DNA from: UBA11891 sp049890035
GTDB taxonomy: Bacteria > Bacteroidota > Bacteroidia > Flavobacteriales > Flavobacteriaceae
Reading direction: 5' to 3'
Assembly (NCBI GenBank): GCA_049890035.1
Contig: JBMHCG010000029.1
Coordinates: forward strand, 1 to 64,000
DNA: 64,000 nucleotides
The notes under the pieces were generated by a model. The model was not told the DNA's origin. It saw nothing but the letters and a program-made list of their open reading frames with translations, and did not search any database. The translations under genes were made by a program, and so were the position numbers. Each line of letters opens with the position of its first letter. The stretch's first letter is position 1. Positions 51,379 through 60,436 of the stretch are shown piece by piece.

Positions 51379-54354
51379 TTAGTCGAGCGTCTCACAGTGA
51401 AACTCTCTTTTTGTTGGGTTTTTTGGGGCTTGTGTAGCACCGCCATTTTTTTGTGATTTTTTCATTTGTGCAATCAATACCTCTTTTTCTTTTGCGATGA
51501 CTGCTTCTTGGTCTCTGGCGCGTTCGGCATCGTAAAATACAATTCCATCAACCAAAGTTTTCTCGGCTTGGGCATAGATTGACATGGGGTGGTGTGACCA
51601 AAGAACCAAATCTGCGTCTTTACCTACCTTGATACTGCCAATGCGGTTGTCTAAATGCAACATTTTCGCTGGATTTAGCGTAACGAATTTCCATGCCTCT
51701 TCTTCTGAAATGCCACCATATTTTACTGCTTTTGCAGCCTCTTGATTCAAACGGCGTGACATCTCGGCATCGTCTGAATTAAATGCAACAGTAACTCCAG
51801 CACGGTGCATGATGGCGCCATTGTAAGGAATGGCATCCTTTACTTCGTATTTATAGGCCCACCAATCTGAAAAGGTAGAGCCGGCTGCCCCATGGGAAGC
51901 CATTTTATCGGCTACTTTATATCCTTCTAAAATATGCGTGAATGTATTGATGCGAATTCCAAAGCGTTCAGCTACTTTCATCAGCATATTGATTTCACTT
52001 TGTACATAAGAATGACATGAAATAAAGCGGTCGCCACGAAGGATTTCCCACAAAGTCTCCATTTCAATATCATATCGTGGTTTGGGTGTATTTCTTTTTT
52101 CACGTACTGATAAATTATTGTATCGAGTCCAATCGACACCGTATTCTTGAGCACGTTGAAAATAATCAACAAACATTTGTTCTACACCCATTCGTGTTTG
52201 TGGGAATCGGTTATAGCTACCCCAATTGGATTGCTTTACATTTTCACCCAGTGCAAATTTGATGAAGGGATCTGCTTTTGGGAAAAGTAACTTTTCTGCA
52301 CTCGCTCCCCATTTGAGTTTGATAATTGCCGAGCGACCCCCGATTGGATTTGCAGATCCATGTAGGATTTGGATGGTAGTAACCCCCCCCGAAAGATTGC
52401 GGTAAATATCAATATCATCTGGATCAATAACATCTTCAATGGTAACTTCTGCAGATGAATTTTGCCCGCCTTCATTGATACTTGAAGCCGCAATATGGGA
52501 ATGTTCATCAATGATTCCGCTGGTCAAATGTTTACCCGAAGCGTTTATTTCAACAGCTGTATCATCTTTGAGCTTGCTCCCAATAGCAAGGATTTTACCC
52601 TGGTCAATGAGGACGTCCGTTTCATTGAGGATTCCTTCTTCCTCATTGGTCCAAACAGTGGCATTTTTAAATAAAATACGCTGTTGTTTGGGCATTTCAG
52701 TAAAACCAAATCCATTGTTGGGAAATGTCAGCGGAACGGGGTCGTATACAGTAATGGTTTGGTCTTTCTTTTTCTTCTCCAGAGATTTGGCTTCCCATGT
52801 TATGGTTGCTCCTTCAAAATCGGTGCCGGATCCCTTAAGCGTTGGATTTTCCGTATCTATTTTTGCCTGAAGTTCAGCGATTCCTCCTTGGGGATGGGTA
52901 ATTGAGATGCGAAGTGATGCTCTGTCAAGAGCTATGGTACTCTCCCAGTTTTCTTTTTTTAAGGAAACATTGAGATCGATTTTTTTTGGCTGGCCACTTT
53001 GGATGATCTCAAGTTTCAATGTATCCTTGGCGAGTGCAAGCGTGTAGCTGCCATCAATAAACTCATTTTTCGAATCGTTTACCTTGTGATGATTCCCTTT
53101 GACAAAGTGTGATAAAATTTTGGATTCGGGTTCGAATAAGGGACCCGATGTGAGAATAAAATTGGCCCAAGCCCCTTTTTTTAAGGTACCTAAATTGTGA
53201 CTTTGACCAAGGATTTCTGCAGGTGTTGTGGTGAGAGCTGCCAATGCCTTACTTTTCGGAAGTCCGTTAGCAACGGCTTGCTTTAGTTGAGTCAAGAAGC
53301 TTTTAGCCGAGCTGCTCTCTGCCATTGTGAAGGCAAAGGGAATGTTTGCAGCAGCCACTTTAGCGGGATTGGTAGGAGCTTGATTCCAGTAGCGCATTTG
53401 GCTTAGTGGGATTTTTTTGAGTAAAGCCGCGTCTTTCACATCAAAGGCTTTTGGAAAATTCAATGGGAGCAAAAGTGTATTACCATATTTTTTTAGTGCT
53501 TCCAATTGTTCGTATTCTTTTCCACTTCCTTTGATGATCCATTGACTGCCCACATCCGAGCTTACTCTGGCGGCTCGTAGTACATTTAACTTGTTTTTTG
53601 CCTCGAATATTTTAGGTAGTTTTTTTTGGTCTAAAACGGCTTGTAAATCCAAATCTGTATGAGGACTGTTTCCAGAGCTGTACCATTCTGTGTCGTGGTA
53701 TAACTGCCGTAATAAAGCCATGGAACCCATAACTGAGCTGGGATAGGATTGATTGGATAATTTACTTTTATCAAAAGATAAAAAAGCAGCAGATTGCGCT
53801 TCCAAAATACGATCGTTTTCACTCTTATCATCTGTTAGAGCGACCAACAGTCCCGTACCGCGGTAGATGCCGTCAGCTCGGTGTGTATTGACAACACCAA
53901 AACCAGCTTCGCGGTATGTTTTTGCTTTTTTCTTATCATAGGCATAATCATTGACGGACTGATAATCCCCTTGAATGTGATCGTTCCAATAGCCTCCTTC
54001 CTGACTGCGCTTGTATTGGGTACTTCGGCCACTACGGGCTTTACTTTTTGCCTTAGCTACTCCAAAGGTGCTGTATAAATCGATGAATGAAGGGTAAATA
54101 TGATGTCCTTTTAATTTTGTTACAACAGTGTTTTTGGGCAATGACAATTGGGTGCCTATTTGTACAACTTTACCGTTGTATACCAATAAAGTAGCATTTT
54201 CAATAGTCTGCCCAGGGCTGGGATGTAAGGTCACCTCAGTAAAGGCCTGATAATGGTTATCCGATGTTTTTGTTCCTAGATTTGTTGGGTAATAGCTTTG
54301 TGCTGATACCATACTAACAAATAGTGTCGCCAATATCACTAATAGGTTTCTCAT
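51379..54354 (-). CDS. Double amidohydrolase-domain exported protein
   Basis: This 991-residue periplasmic protein has a signal peptide (about residues 1-19) and two amidohydrolase-like modules. The N-terminal one (about 20-430) has SFIDLYSTFG where a metal enzyme has HxH (Tyr94, Thr96). The C-terminal one (about 555-940) looks active: GIIDEHSH with His618 and His620, His781 in ISCHSY, His807 in FTHIL and Asp861 in FNSDDAE. The closest activities in the superfamily are imidazolonepropionase/dipeptidase-like, but no substrate can be named. It lies between DUF3810 and the second amidohydrolase in a secreted-protein operon. Confidence 0.9.
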   Translation of the reverse strand: MRNLLVILATLFVSMVSAQSYYPTNLGTKTSDNHYQAFTEVTLHPSPGQTIENATLLVYNGKVVQIGTQLSLPKNTVVTKLKGHHIYPSFIDLYSTFGVAKAKSKARSGRSTQYKRSQEGGYWNDHIQGDYQSVNDYAYDKKKAKTYREAGFGVVNTHRADGIYRGTGLLVALTDDKSENDRILEAQSAAFLSFDKSKLSNQSYPSSVMGSMALLRQLYHDTEWYSSGNSPHTDLDLQAVLDQKKLPKIFEAKNKLNVLRAARVSSDVGSQWIIKGSGKEYEQLEALKKYGNTLLLPLNFPKAFDVKDAALLKKIPLSQMRYWNQAPTNPAKVAAANIPFAFTMAESSSAKSFLTQLKQAVANGLPKSKALAALTTTPAEILGQSHNLGTLKKGAWANFILTSGPLFEPESKILSHFVKGNHHKVNDSKNEFIDGSYTLALAKDTLKLEIIQSGQPKKIDLNVSLKKENWESTIALDRASLRISITHPQGGIAELQAKIDTENPTLKGSGTDFEGATITWEAKSLEKKKKDQTITVYDPVPLTFPNNGFGFTEMPKQQRILFKNATVWTNEEEGILNETDVLIDQGKILAIGSKLKDDTAVEINASGKHLTSGIIDEHSHIAASSINEGGQNSSAEVTIEDVIDPDDIDIYRNLSGGVTTIQILHGSANPIGGRSAIIKLKWGASAEKLLFPKADPFIKFALGENVKQSNWGSYNRFPQTRMGVEQMFVDYFQRAQEYGVDWTRYNNLSVREKRNTPKPRYDIEMETLWEILRGDRFISCHSYVQSEINMLMKVAERFGIRINTFTHILEGYKVADKMASHGAAGSTFSDWWAYKYEVKDAIPYNGAIMHRAGVTVAFNSDDAEMSRRLNQEAAKAVKYGGISEEEAWKFVTLNPAKMLHLDNRIGSIKVGKDADLVLWSHHPMSIYAQAEKTLVDGIVFYDAERARDQEAVIAKEKEVLIAQMKKSQKNGGATQAPKNPTKREFHCETLD

Positions 54355-54402
54355 TTTGAATTTTTTTTGAATGCCTAAAAGTAAGAAAACAAAAATAAAA
54401 CC

Positions 54403-55416
54403 CTAGAAATGGTACCGGTGCTGAATCAAAAAAGCAACTACCTGACTGTAGCTATGTACTCCCTCTTGCTGTCCATTCGCTTTTAAAAAATGGTCATATA
54501 TATTGTTGATAACGGGCTGCAGTGGATTTTGATGTGCCAACCAAAAATTTTGAAGTATTTGATAATCCTTACGTACGCCTATCCTCAGCTTTGAGGCTAT
54601 TTCGGTGGCACAATCGGGATGGTTTCGATAGAGTGCATTCCAACAGTAACGCAATGCAAAGCTGTACCCTGCATATCGAATGTAGGGATTGGCATGTTTG
54701 TAGGTCTTTAGAAAAGCAAGGAAGTTGGCTTCGTTTTCCGCTGCGATCCCACTTTGGTGGGCTTGCTCGTGGGCCGAGGTGGTGATGAATGCAAGTGTAG
54801 GGAGCTGACCATTAATCTGGGCTTCACCCGTAAATGGATTCAAATAACCACCATATCCCATATAACTAAGAGGAAGACTCCAAAGGGAAATTTTAGAAGA
54901 AGCATTCCCTAGAACACGATTATAGTATGCATTATGCTTTGGAAAAACAACAGCTAAGCTATCATTTTTTGCTAGGATCTGGTGCAAGCGATTGGTTTGA
55001 TTAAGTAACTTTAAAGTAGTGCTTTCCAATTCCCAATTATCGTATGATTTGGGTACCTGCATGGTTTCAGCCAAAGCAGTTCGATAGTAGTTTAGACCCC
55101 AGCTGAGTTGGAAAAATAAGTGGATTGCTGCAAGCAGTGCAGCACCTTGAAGAAGAGCGATGAGGGGTTGGCGAAACATTTTTTTTACTCGACCAAAGAA
55201 CAAATAGATACCAGTCAGACCAACGACACCATAGAGGCAGTCCCCTACAGAAAAAGGGATGTAACCAAAAAAAATGGAGCGTAGGTGTTGCACCGTTGGA
55301 TAGATTGTTTGGGCATAATATTGGTCTACCCACTCGGGATGATTTTGACAAAAGCGAACAAAAATGAGCTGAGGAATCCAGGAGAATATCAGTATCCAAA
55401 GGGAGATTTGTCGCAC
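54403..55416 (-). CDS. DUF3810 membrane protein with a zincin motif
   Basis: A 337-residue protein with three N-terminal membrane segments (about 5-22, 53-75 and 85-108) and a periplasmic domain with TSAHEQAHQSGIAAENEANF: His216, Glu217 and His220 form an HExxH-type metal site, with Glu227 as a possible further ligand. It matches DUF3810, common in Bacteroidota and thought to be a membrane-bound metalloprotease by motif only. It lies 7 bp after the peptidylprolyl isomerase gene, so folding and proteolysis of exported proteins are encoded together. Confidence 0.88.
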   Translation of the reverse strand: MRQISLWILIFSWIPQLIFVRFCQNHPEWVDQYYAQTIYPTVQHLRSIFFGYIPFSVGDCLYGVVGLTGIYLFFGRVKKMFRQPLIALLQGAALLAAIHLFFQLSWGLNYYRTALAETMQVPKSYDNWELESTTLKLLNQTNRLHQILAKNDSLAVVFPKHNAYYNRVLGNASSKISLWSLPLSYMGYGGYLNPFTGEAQINGQLPTLAFITTSAHEQAHQSGIAAENEANFLAFLKTYKHANPYIRYAGYSFALRYCWNALYRNHPDCATEIASKLRIGVRKDYQILQNFWLAHQNPLQPVINNIYDHFLKANGQQEGVHSYSQVVAFLIQHRYHF

Positions 55417-55423
55417 GTTACTG

Positions 55424-56509
55424 TCAATCGATGACTTCTACAATCTCGATTTCAAATATTAAATCAGAGTTTGGGGGAATACCTCGTGTTCCACGTTCAC
55501 CATAAGCAATTTTAAAAGGTAGAAAAAGGGTCGCTTTGTCTCCTTCTTTTAACAAACGAAGCCCTTCTTTAAAACCATCAATCATGCGGGCTTCTTCGGT
55601 CACCTCTGCTGTGATGGGGGCATAGCCTCCAGCAGTTTCACGCGCTTTATCAAGAACCCCCAGGGCTTCTGCAGTACTGGCCATACTGGTTTCCAGCAAT
55701 CTTCCATCTGCAAAATACACAGCATAATGTGTAAGTACTTTGTTGGTTGCTGTGACTTTTCGTCCGTTTCCTTTTTCACGGATGAGGTAGCTCAATCCGG
55801 ATGCAGTGGATTTTGCACGTGCCTTTTGGGCATCAAACTTGACTTTTGTTGCGGCACTAATGGCGGCTCGTCTTTCTGCTTCTATTTCTAAATCTTCTTG
55901 TATGTCCTGCAGCACTTCTGCATATACTGTTGGCGCATCAAAAGATTTGGCCATTTTTCCTTTGCGTATAATAGTTACTTTTTTTATGGTATCCATTTGC
56001 ACAATGCTGTCCACTACTGCTTGCCCGTCCAGTACTTTTCCAAAAACAGTGTGTTTGCCATCCAACCAAGCTGTTTCTTTGTGTGTGATAAAAAATTGAC
56101 TCCCATTAGTGCCTGGACCCGCATTGGCCATCGATAAAATCCCCGGTCCGGAATGGGTCAAGTCCGTTATTTCGTCGGGAAAACGATAGCCAGGGCCACC
56201 CGAACCAGTAGCGGTAGGATCCCCCCCTTGAATCATAAAATCCGGAACAACTCGGTGAAAAACCAAACCGTCGTAATAAGGTTTGTTTTTAAATTCTGTA
56301 ATAGCCTCTGGGTGATCTCCTTCTGCTAGGGCAACAAAATTGGCAACAGTCATGGGTGTTTTTTCCATTTCCAATGCAAGTAATATGGTACCCTTAGAAG
56401 TTTCCATTTCTGCATACATTCCATCCTGTAAATTCGAGTAGGGTGCGTTGCATCCGATTAGTATTTGTGCGAAAAGAATGAATCCGAAGATTGGGCGTGT
56501 GTTTTTCAT
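55424..56509 (-). CDS. Lipoprotein with cyclophilin and FKBP domains (peptidylprolyl isomerase)
   Basis: This 361-residue protein fuses two different isomerase folds. A lipoprotein signal ends at Cys20 (ILIGC). A cyclophilin domain (about 30-190) has FHRVVPDFMIQGGDPT, NGSQFFIT and WLDGKHTVFG; an FKBP domain (about 245-360) has VLTHYAVYFADGRLLETS, MIDGFKEGLRLLKEGDKATLFLPFKIAYGERG and LIFEIEIVEV. It would act on periplasmic or outer-membrane proteins. It overlaps gldI by 4 bp. The middle region (about 190-245) is Ala/Glu-rich and links the two domains. Confidence 0.93.
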   Translation of the reverse strand: MKNTRPIFGFILFAQILIGCNAPYSNLQDGMYAEMETSKGTILLALEMEKTPMTVANFVALAEGDHPEAITEFKNKPYYDGLVFHRVVPDFMIQGGDPTATGSGGPGYRFPDEITDLTHSGPGILSMANAGPGTNGSQFFITHKETAWLDGKHTVFGKVLDGQAVVDSIVQMDTIKKVTIIRKGKMAKSFDAPTVYAEVLQDIQEDLEIEAERRAAISAATKVKFDAQKARAKSTASGLSYLIREKGNGRKVTATNKVLTHYAVYFADGRLLETSMASTAEALGVLDKARETAGGYAPITAEVTEEARMIDGFKEGLRLLKEGDKATLFLPFKIAYGERGTRGIPPNSDLIFEIEIVEVID

Positions 56510-57048
56510 GAATTAATTTTTGATAATGATACTAATTTTATAACAAAACGCAGGGGTTGATTACTGCCTATTTTTTCAAAGTCACCTTGATACCCAAAAC
56601 ACAAATAGGAGGGAAACAAGAAAATACCTTGTTGCCCTTCTCGCAATACCTTAGCAGCTTCTCGTAGTGCTGGGAGATAGTCTTCTTGGTCTACTAGAAA
56701 TCGTACCGTTCCCAACTGTTTTTCATCATAGATAAGATTGCCGTTTAGGTCTTCAATACGATAAGCCAAAGTAACTTCCTGTCCCTTCTTTGGTAGGGGG
56801 TTGTGAGTGTTTGCGTTGTCAATAATGGCGTACCAAAAGCCTTTGCTGGAATTTTGATAGTTGTGTTGGGGTTCAGCCCGACGAATTTGACGAAATAATG
56901 TTTGTTCTGTTGCAATTCTCGATTTATTTCGTTGTGCAGATTGGCTTAAAAAAAATTGTTTTTTCTTATTGATTGGGCGTCTGGGTACAGGATTTTCACA
57001 TGCAAGGACCCAGAAGAACAGCAGACTCCAAAGATAGATTTTCTTCAT
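56506..57048 (-). CDS. gldI: Gliding motility-associated FKBP-type lipoprotein GldI
   Basis: GldI is an FKBP-type isomerase lipoprotein needed for gliding motility and for type IX secretion in Flavobacterium. The 180-residue protein has a lipoprotein signal with Cys17 (FFWVLAC) and a C-terminal FKBP domain (VTLAYRIEDLNGNLIYDE, LREGQQGIFLFPSYLCFGYQG, LRFVIKLVSL). The ATG at 57048 overlaps the stop of the upstream DHH gene (ATGA), supporting this start over one six residues upstream. The sequence context matches other flavobacteria: DHH phosphatase, gldI, PPIase. This is the clearest marker of class Flavobacteriia in the window. Confidence 0.9.
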   Translation of the reverse strand: MKKIYLWSLLFFWVLACENPVPRRPINKKKQFFLSQSAQRNKSRIATEQTLFRQIRRAEPQHNYQNSSKGFWYAIIDNANTHNPLPKKGQEVTLAYRIEDLNGNLIYDEKQLGTVRFLVDQEDYLPALREAAKVLREGQQGIFLFPSYLCFGYQGDFEKIGSNQPLRFVIKLVSLSKINS

Positions 57049-58055
57049 TCGAAACGGTCTTTCCATTCATTGATGGCCTTCATCAACTGTTCTGTTGTTT
57101 TTATCATGTTGTCCCATGAAACCCCGCCAGCAGCATTTTTATGCCCACCACCATTGAAAAAAGTTTCTGCAAATGTATGTGCTGGAAAAGTGCCTTTGGA
57201 ACGAAAAGACATTTTGATCTTTCCTTCTTTTTGATTTTCAATCAAAATCACAGCCAATTGAATTCCTTTTAACCGCAAACCGTAATTGACAAAACCTTCT
57301 GTATCTCCCTTTTGGTAATTACAAGCATTGAGTTCTTGTTGGGATAAAGTGAGATACACGGCTGGAACCCCATCCAGTTGTGTTAAGTGGGTAAGTCCCG
57401 TTCCTAGTAAACGTACCCGATCAAAAGTATAGCTATCGTGAATGTTTTGATGGATGTTGCTGTGGGGTGCTCCGCAATCCATCAAATGGGCGATCACACG
57501 GTGTGTGGTAGCCGTAGTGGTTGGAAACCGGAAAGAGCCTGTATCCGTCATTATACCAGTGTATAAACAGCTTGCGATGGAAGTATCAATGGCCATTGCA
57601 TCCCAGTTGTTAATAAGGTGGTATACCAACTCACAAGTGGAACCAATATCTGGATAAGAAATTTGTATTTCAGCATATTCCTTTGGGTTTTGGTGGTGAT
57701 CAATCATCACACAAGGTACAGCACTTTTTTTAACTGTTTCGGCTAGCTTATCGATACGGACTAAGTCGTTGAAATCAAGTGTGAACAGGATGTCCGCCTG
57801 CTGAATGGCATTCTCAGCACTTTCAGTTTGCTGTGAATGCAAAAGGATATTTTCTTGCCCCGGCATCCATGATAAAAAATCAGGGTAATCGTTTGGGGAA
57901 ACGATTGTTGTATGGTGTCCTTTCTTTTCCAAAAATTTGGCCCAGGCAAGGCAACTCCCCAATGCGTCACCATCTGGGTTTTGGTGTGGAATGACTACAA
58001 TTCTTTTGGTATCCTCTAAAAGAAGCTGCAGGGGTTTAAGTTGTGGGATTTCCAT
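57045..58055 (-). CDS. DHH-family phosphoesterase (NrnA-like nanoRNase / pAp phosphatase)
   Basis: A 336-residue DHH/DHHA1 protein. The DHH domain has IPHQNPDGDALGS (22-34, metal-binding His24, Asp28, Asp30), LDFND and MIDHHQNP; the DHHA1 domain has FRSKGTFPAHTFAETFFNGGGHKNAAGG. NrnA proteins degrade short RNAs and 3'-phosphoadenosine 5'-phosphate. It heads a minus-strand set of six genes ending at the terminator at 50021-50061, driven by the element at 58067-58074. Confidence 0.93.
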   Translation of the reverse strand: MEIPQLKPLQLLLEDTKRIVVIPHQNPDGDALGSCLAWAKFLEKKGHHTTIVSPNDYPDFLSWMPGQENILLHSQQTESAENAIQQADILFTLDFNDLVRIDKLAETVKKSAVPCVMIDHHQNPKEYAEIQISYPDIGSTCELVYHLINNWDAMAIDTSIASCLYTGIMTDTGSFRFPTTTATTHRVIAHLMDCGAPHSNIHQNIHDSYTFDRVRLLGTGLTHLTQLDGVPAVYLTLSQQELNACNYQKGDTEGFVNYGLRLKGIQLAVILIENQKEGKIKMSFRSKGTFPAHTFAETFFNGGGHKNAAGGVSWDNMIKTTEQLMKAINEWKDRFE

Positions 58056-58066
58056 GCCTTTTTTGA

Positions 58067-58074
58067 CAAATATA
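58067..58074 (-). promoter_or_regulatory. -7 promoter element TATATTTG of the nrnA-gldI set
   Basis: An exact TAnnTTTG match on the minus strand, 11 nt before the ATG at 58055. Confidence 0.6.
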
Positions 58075-58191
58075 GGGATTTGGATTGGCCCAGACAGTTT
58101 GAAATAAATTCCAAAGCGAAAGAAAAAAAAGACAGAAGAAAGGGATGCATTGTGTTAGTAGTAGAGTTAGTGAAGACATACTAAAAAACAC

Positions 58192-58199
58192 TACTTTTG
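58192..58199 (+). promoter_or_regulatory. ndk -7 promoter element TACTTTTG
   Basis: An exact TAnnTTTG match, 15 nt before the ndk ATG. The 159-bp divergent region between the two promoters shows nothing else recognisable. Confidence 0.65.
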
Positions 58200-58214
58200 C
58201 ACAAAAATTAGAAA

Positions 58215-58628
58215 ATGAATAGAACGTTCACTATGATCAAACCCGATGCGGTAGAAAACGGGCACACAGGTGCCATATTAGAAAAAATCAACAGCGCTGG
58301 TTTTCGCATTGTTGGATTGAAAAAAACACAATTGACAAAGGCCGATGCGCAGGCTTTTTATGCTGTACACCAAGAACGTCCTTTCTTTGATGAATTGGTT
58401 GCTTTTATGACACGGGGTCCAATTGTTGCTGCTGTTTTGGAAAAAAACAATGCCGTGAGTGATTTTCGCACGCTAATCGGAGCTACCAATCCAGCCGAGG
58501 CTGCTGAAGGAACCATTCGACAGTTGTATGCAACCTCTGTTGGTGAAAATGCTGTGCATGGTTCTGATAGTGATGAGAATGCGGCTATTGAAGCAGCTTT
58601 TCACTTTTCGGAACGCGAGTTGTTCTAG
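58215..58628 (+). CDS. ndk: Nucleoside diphosphate kinase
   Basis: Ndk balances (d)NTP pools by moving the terminal phosphate through a phosphohistidine. The 137-residue protein has MIKPDAVENG near the start, the catalytic His115 in NAVHGSDSDENA and the C-terminal FHFSERELF. Length is typical (about 139). Its stop interlocks with that of the convergent DUF721 gene on CTAG (58625-58628). Confidence 0.97.
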   Translation: MNRTFTMIKPDAVENGHTGAILEKINSAGFRIVGLKKTQLTKADAQAFYAVHQERPFFDELVAFMTRGPIVAAVLEKNNAVSDFRTLIGATNPAEAAEGTIRQLYATSVGENAVHGSDSDENAAIEAAFHFSERELF

Positions 58629-58921
58629 CGAACAATTATTTTCTTGATGCGTGGGCTAGGTAACTGCCCGTTTAATTTTTCTAAGAGTGCTTTTTCAGCA
58701 TAGCGCATCTCCTCCTTCAATACAGCATTGGTAAGCTTTACAACGAGGGTTGTTCCTTCCAAACGAATGGAATGCGTATACCGAGTTATGTAAGTTCCCA
58801 TGCTTTCTTTCCAAAGTTGTTGCAAACGAACAGCAGAAATACCCTTGCGCAGACCGTCTTGTTGGGTAAACTCCTCTAGGACTTCTTTTAATGAACGCGG
58901 TTCAAACTTAGGGTTGTTCAT
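58625..58921 (-). CDS. DUF721 protein (DciA-like)
   Basis: A 98-residue protein matching DUF721 (SLKEVLEEFTQQDGLRKGISAVRLQQLWKESMG, then a KH-like strand-helix region ending PRIKKIIVR). DUF721 includes DciA, the helicase-loading factor of bacteria without DnaC, and the position two genes after recF fits a replication role. It overlaps the upstream lipoprotein gene by 14 bp. Confidence 0.88.
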   Translation of the reverse strand: MNNPKFEPRSLKEVLEEFTQQDGLRKGISAVRLQQLWKESMGTYITRYTHSIRLEGTTLVVKLTNAVLKEEMRYAEKALLEKLNGQLPSPRIKKIIVR

Positions 58922-59327
58922 TGGTTATGCGTTTTCGTTGGTAAAAGTAACGTTTGCTGTTGTGTTCTAAGACCAGCGTTTGAGAGTCTATTTTGACAAT
59001 GGTTTCTTGCCAATAATCCCAAGGTGTTTGAAACTGCAATTGCCAAAATCCCGAACGGTTTTCAATGCGAAAGTCCGTCTGATCCAAGGAGGTGTTGAGC
59101 CGCTCACCAATACCAGGGCTTATTTTCTTTCGAAAACCAATTCTTTCATCAGTGAGCTGATAATAATCGTATTGGGTATTGCCTAAGGCGGGATAAAAAG
59201 TTTCTCCTCCTTGCTGAACTTTTTCAATTTGCCAATAGCCAGAAAGCAATTCCGTATTCATACTTGGTGTACAGCCAACCACCCAACAAAAGATACTAAC
59301 AAACAAAAATTCACTCTTCATATTCAT
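58908..59327 (-). CDS. Hypothetical lipoprotein, lipocalin-like
   Basis: A 139-residue protein with a lipoprotein signal (WVVGC, Cys19) followed by a strand-rich domain (LLSGYWQIEKVQQGGETFYPAL, YYQLTDERIGFRKK, RIENRSGFWQLQFQ, QTLVLEHNSKRYFYQR) of lipocalin-like character. It sits between recF and the DUF721 gene. The ATG at 59327 follows the recF stop by one base; ATG 59321 is also possible. Flavobacteria often carry a lipocalin-like lipoprotein in this place, but its role is unknown. Confidence 0.85.
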   Translation of the reverse strand: MNMKSEFLFVSIFCWVVGCTPSMNTELLSGYWQIEKVQQGGETFYPALGNTQYDYYQLTDERIGFRKKISPGIGERLNTSLDQTDFRIENRSGFWQLQFQTPWDYWQETIVKIDSQTLVLEHNSKRYFYQRKRITNEQP

Positions 59328-59328
59328 G

Positions 59329-60432
59329 CTACAAAGTACTGGATTTTTTAGTTTCCAAACGAAAAATATCAAAAGCTAGAGGACTGCTTTGTAAGGCTTT
59401 TTCTGTCCGGTCTGCATGGGTATCTGATATAAAGATCTGACCAAAAGCTTCTGAACTCAGCAGATGCACAATTTTTGTTACCCGATCTTGATCGAGTTTG
59501 TCAAATATATCGTCTAGCAAAACGATCGGAGGGACGCCTTGTTGGGTTTGCATATAATCAAATTGAGCTAGTTTTAGTGCGATTAAAAATGATTTCTGTT
59601 GGCCCTGACTGCCAAATTTTTTAACAGGATGACCTGTTAAAGTAAAGAGAAAGTCATCTTTATGAGGCCCCGCAGCGGTGTATTGAAACGCACGATCCTT
59701 GGCTAGATTGTTTTTAAATAACTGTTCCAGGGTGTGTCCTTCCAAAAGGCTTTGATGGTGAATATGAACATCTTCCTCTGGGTTGCTAATCTGCGCATAA
59801 CGCTTTTGAAATATGGGGGTGAATACATTCATAAAAGCCCTTCTTTTTTGATGTATTGGATTGCCAAATGCTACCAGTTGATCGTCATAGATCCCAAGTG
59901 TTGTTGGGTCAAATTCTTGGTTGGCAGCAAAGTATTTTAACAAGGCATTGCGCTGTTCTAAAATTCGATTGTAATTGAGGAGGGTTTGTAGATAGGTCGT
60001 ATCTGTTTGTCCAATGATTCCATCAATAAATTTTCGCCGTATGCTACTCCCGGCAGCTATCAGATCTTGATCTGCAGGGGAGATAATAACCAATGGGACC
60101 AATCCAATATGTTCGGCAATTCTCTCATAGGCTTTCCCATTGCGTTTTATCAATTTTTTACCCCCTCTTTTAAAACTACAAACAACAATCTCTTCTCGAT
60201 CTTTTTTTTGAAAATGACCTTCTAAATGAAAAAAATCAGCTTCGAAGTGTATGTTCTGTGTGGCGACGGGGTTGAAATAGCTTTTTCCTAATGCCAGATG
60301 ATAGATGGCATCCAGAATATTGGTTTTACCCACTCCATTATCTCCTATAAACACGTTAATGGGTGCTTCAAAGTCTTCTTGAAAGGCTTTCTGATTTTTG
60401 TAGTTTGTGAGTGACAGCCGTTTTAGATGCAT
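59329..60432 (-). CDS. recF: DNA replication and repair protein RecF
   Basis: RecF is the SMC-like ATPase that directs RecOR to gaps; recR is at 3 kb. The 367-residue protein has the P-loop FIGDNGVGKTNILDAIYHLALGKS (29-52), KKFGSQGQQKSFLIALKLAQ (the ABC signature region), the Walker B PIVLLDDIFDKLDQDR and the D-loop. The promoter element lies only four bases before the ATG. Confidence 0.97.
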   Translation of the reverse strand: MHLKRLSLTNYKNQKAFQEDFEAPINVFIGDNGVGKTNILDAIYHLALGKSYFNPVATQNIHFEADFFHLEGHFQKKDREEIVVCSFKRGGKKLIKRNGKAYERIAEHIGLVPLVIISPADQDLIAAGSSIRRKFIDGIIGQTDTTYLQTLLNYNRILEQRNALLKYFAANQEFDPTTLGIYDDQLVAFGNPIHQKRRAFMNVFTPIFQKRYAQISNPEEDVHIHHQSLLEGHTLEQLFKNNLAKDRAFQYTAAGPHKDDFLFTLTGHPVKKFGSQGQQKSFLIALKLAQFDYMQTQQGVPPIVLLDDIFDKLDQDRVTKIVHLLSSEAFGQIFISDTHADRTEKALQSSPLAFDIFRLETKKSSTL

Positions 60433-60436
60433 GCGA

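Noticed and set aside
58056..58214. Divergent gap between the nrnA-like gene and ndk as a possible RNA gene
   Set aside because: It holds two promoter elements but no stable hairpin, tRNA pattern or terminator.
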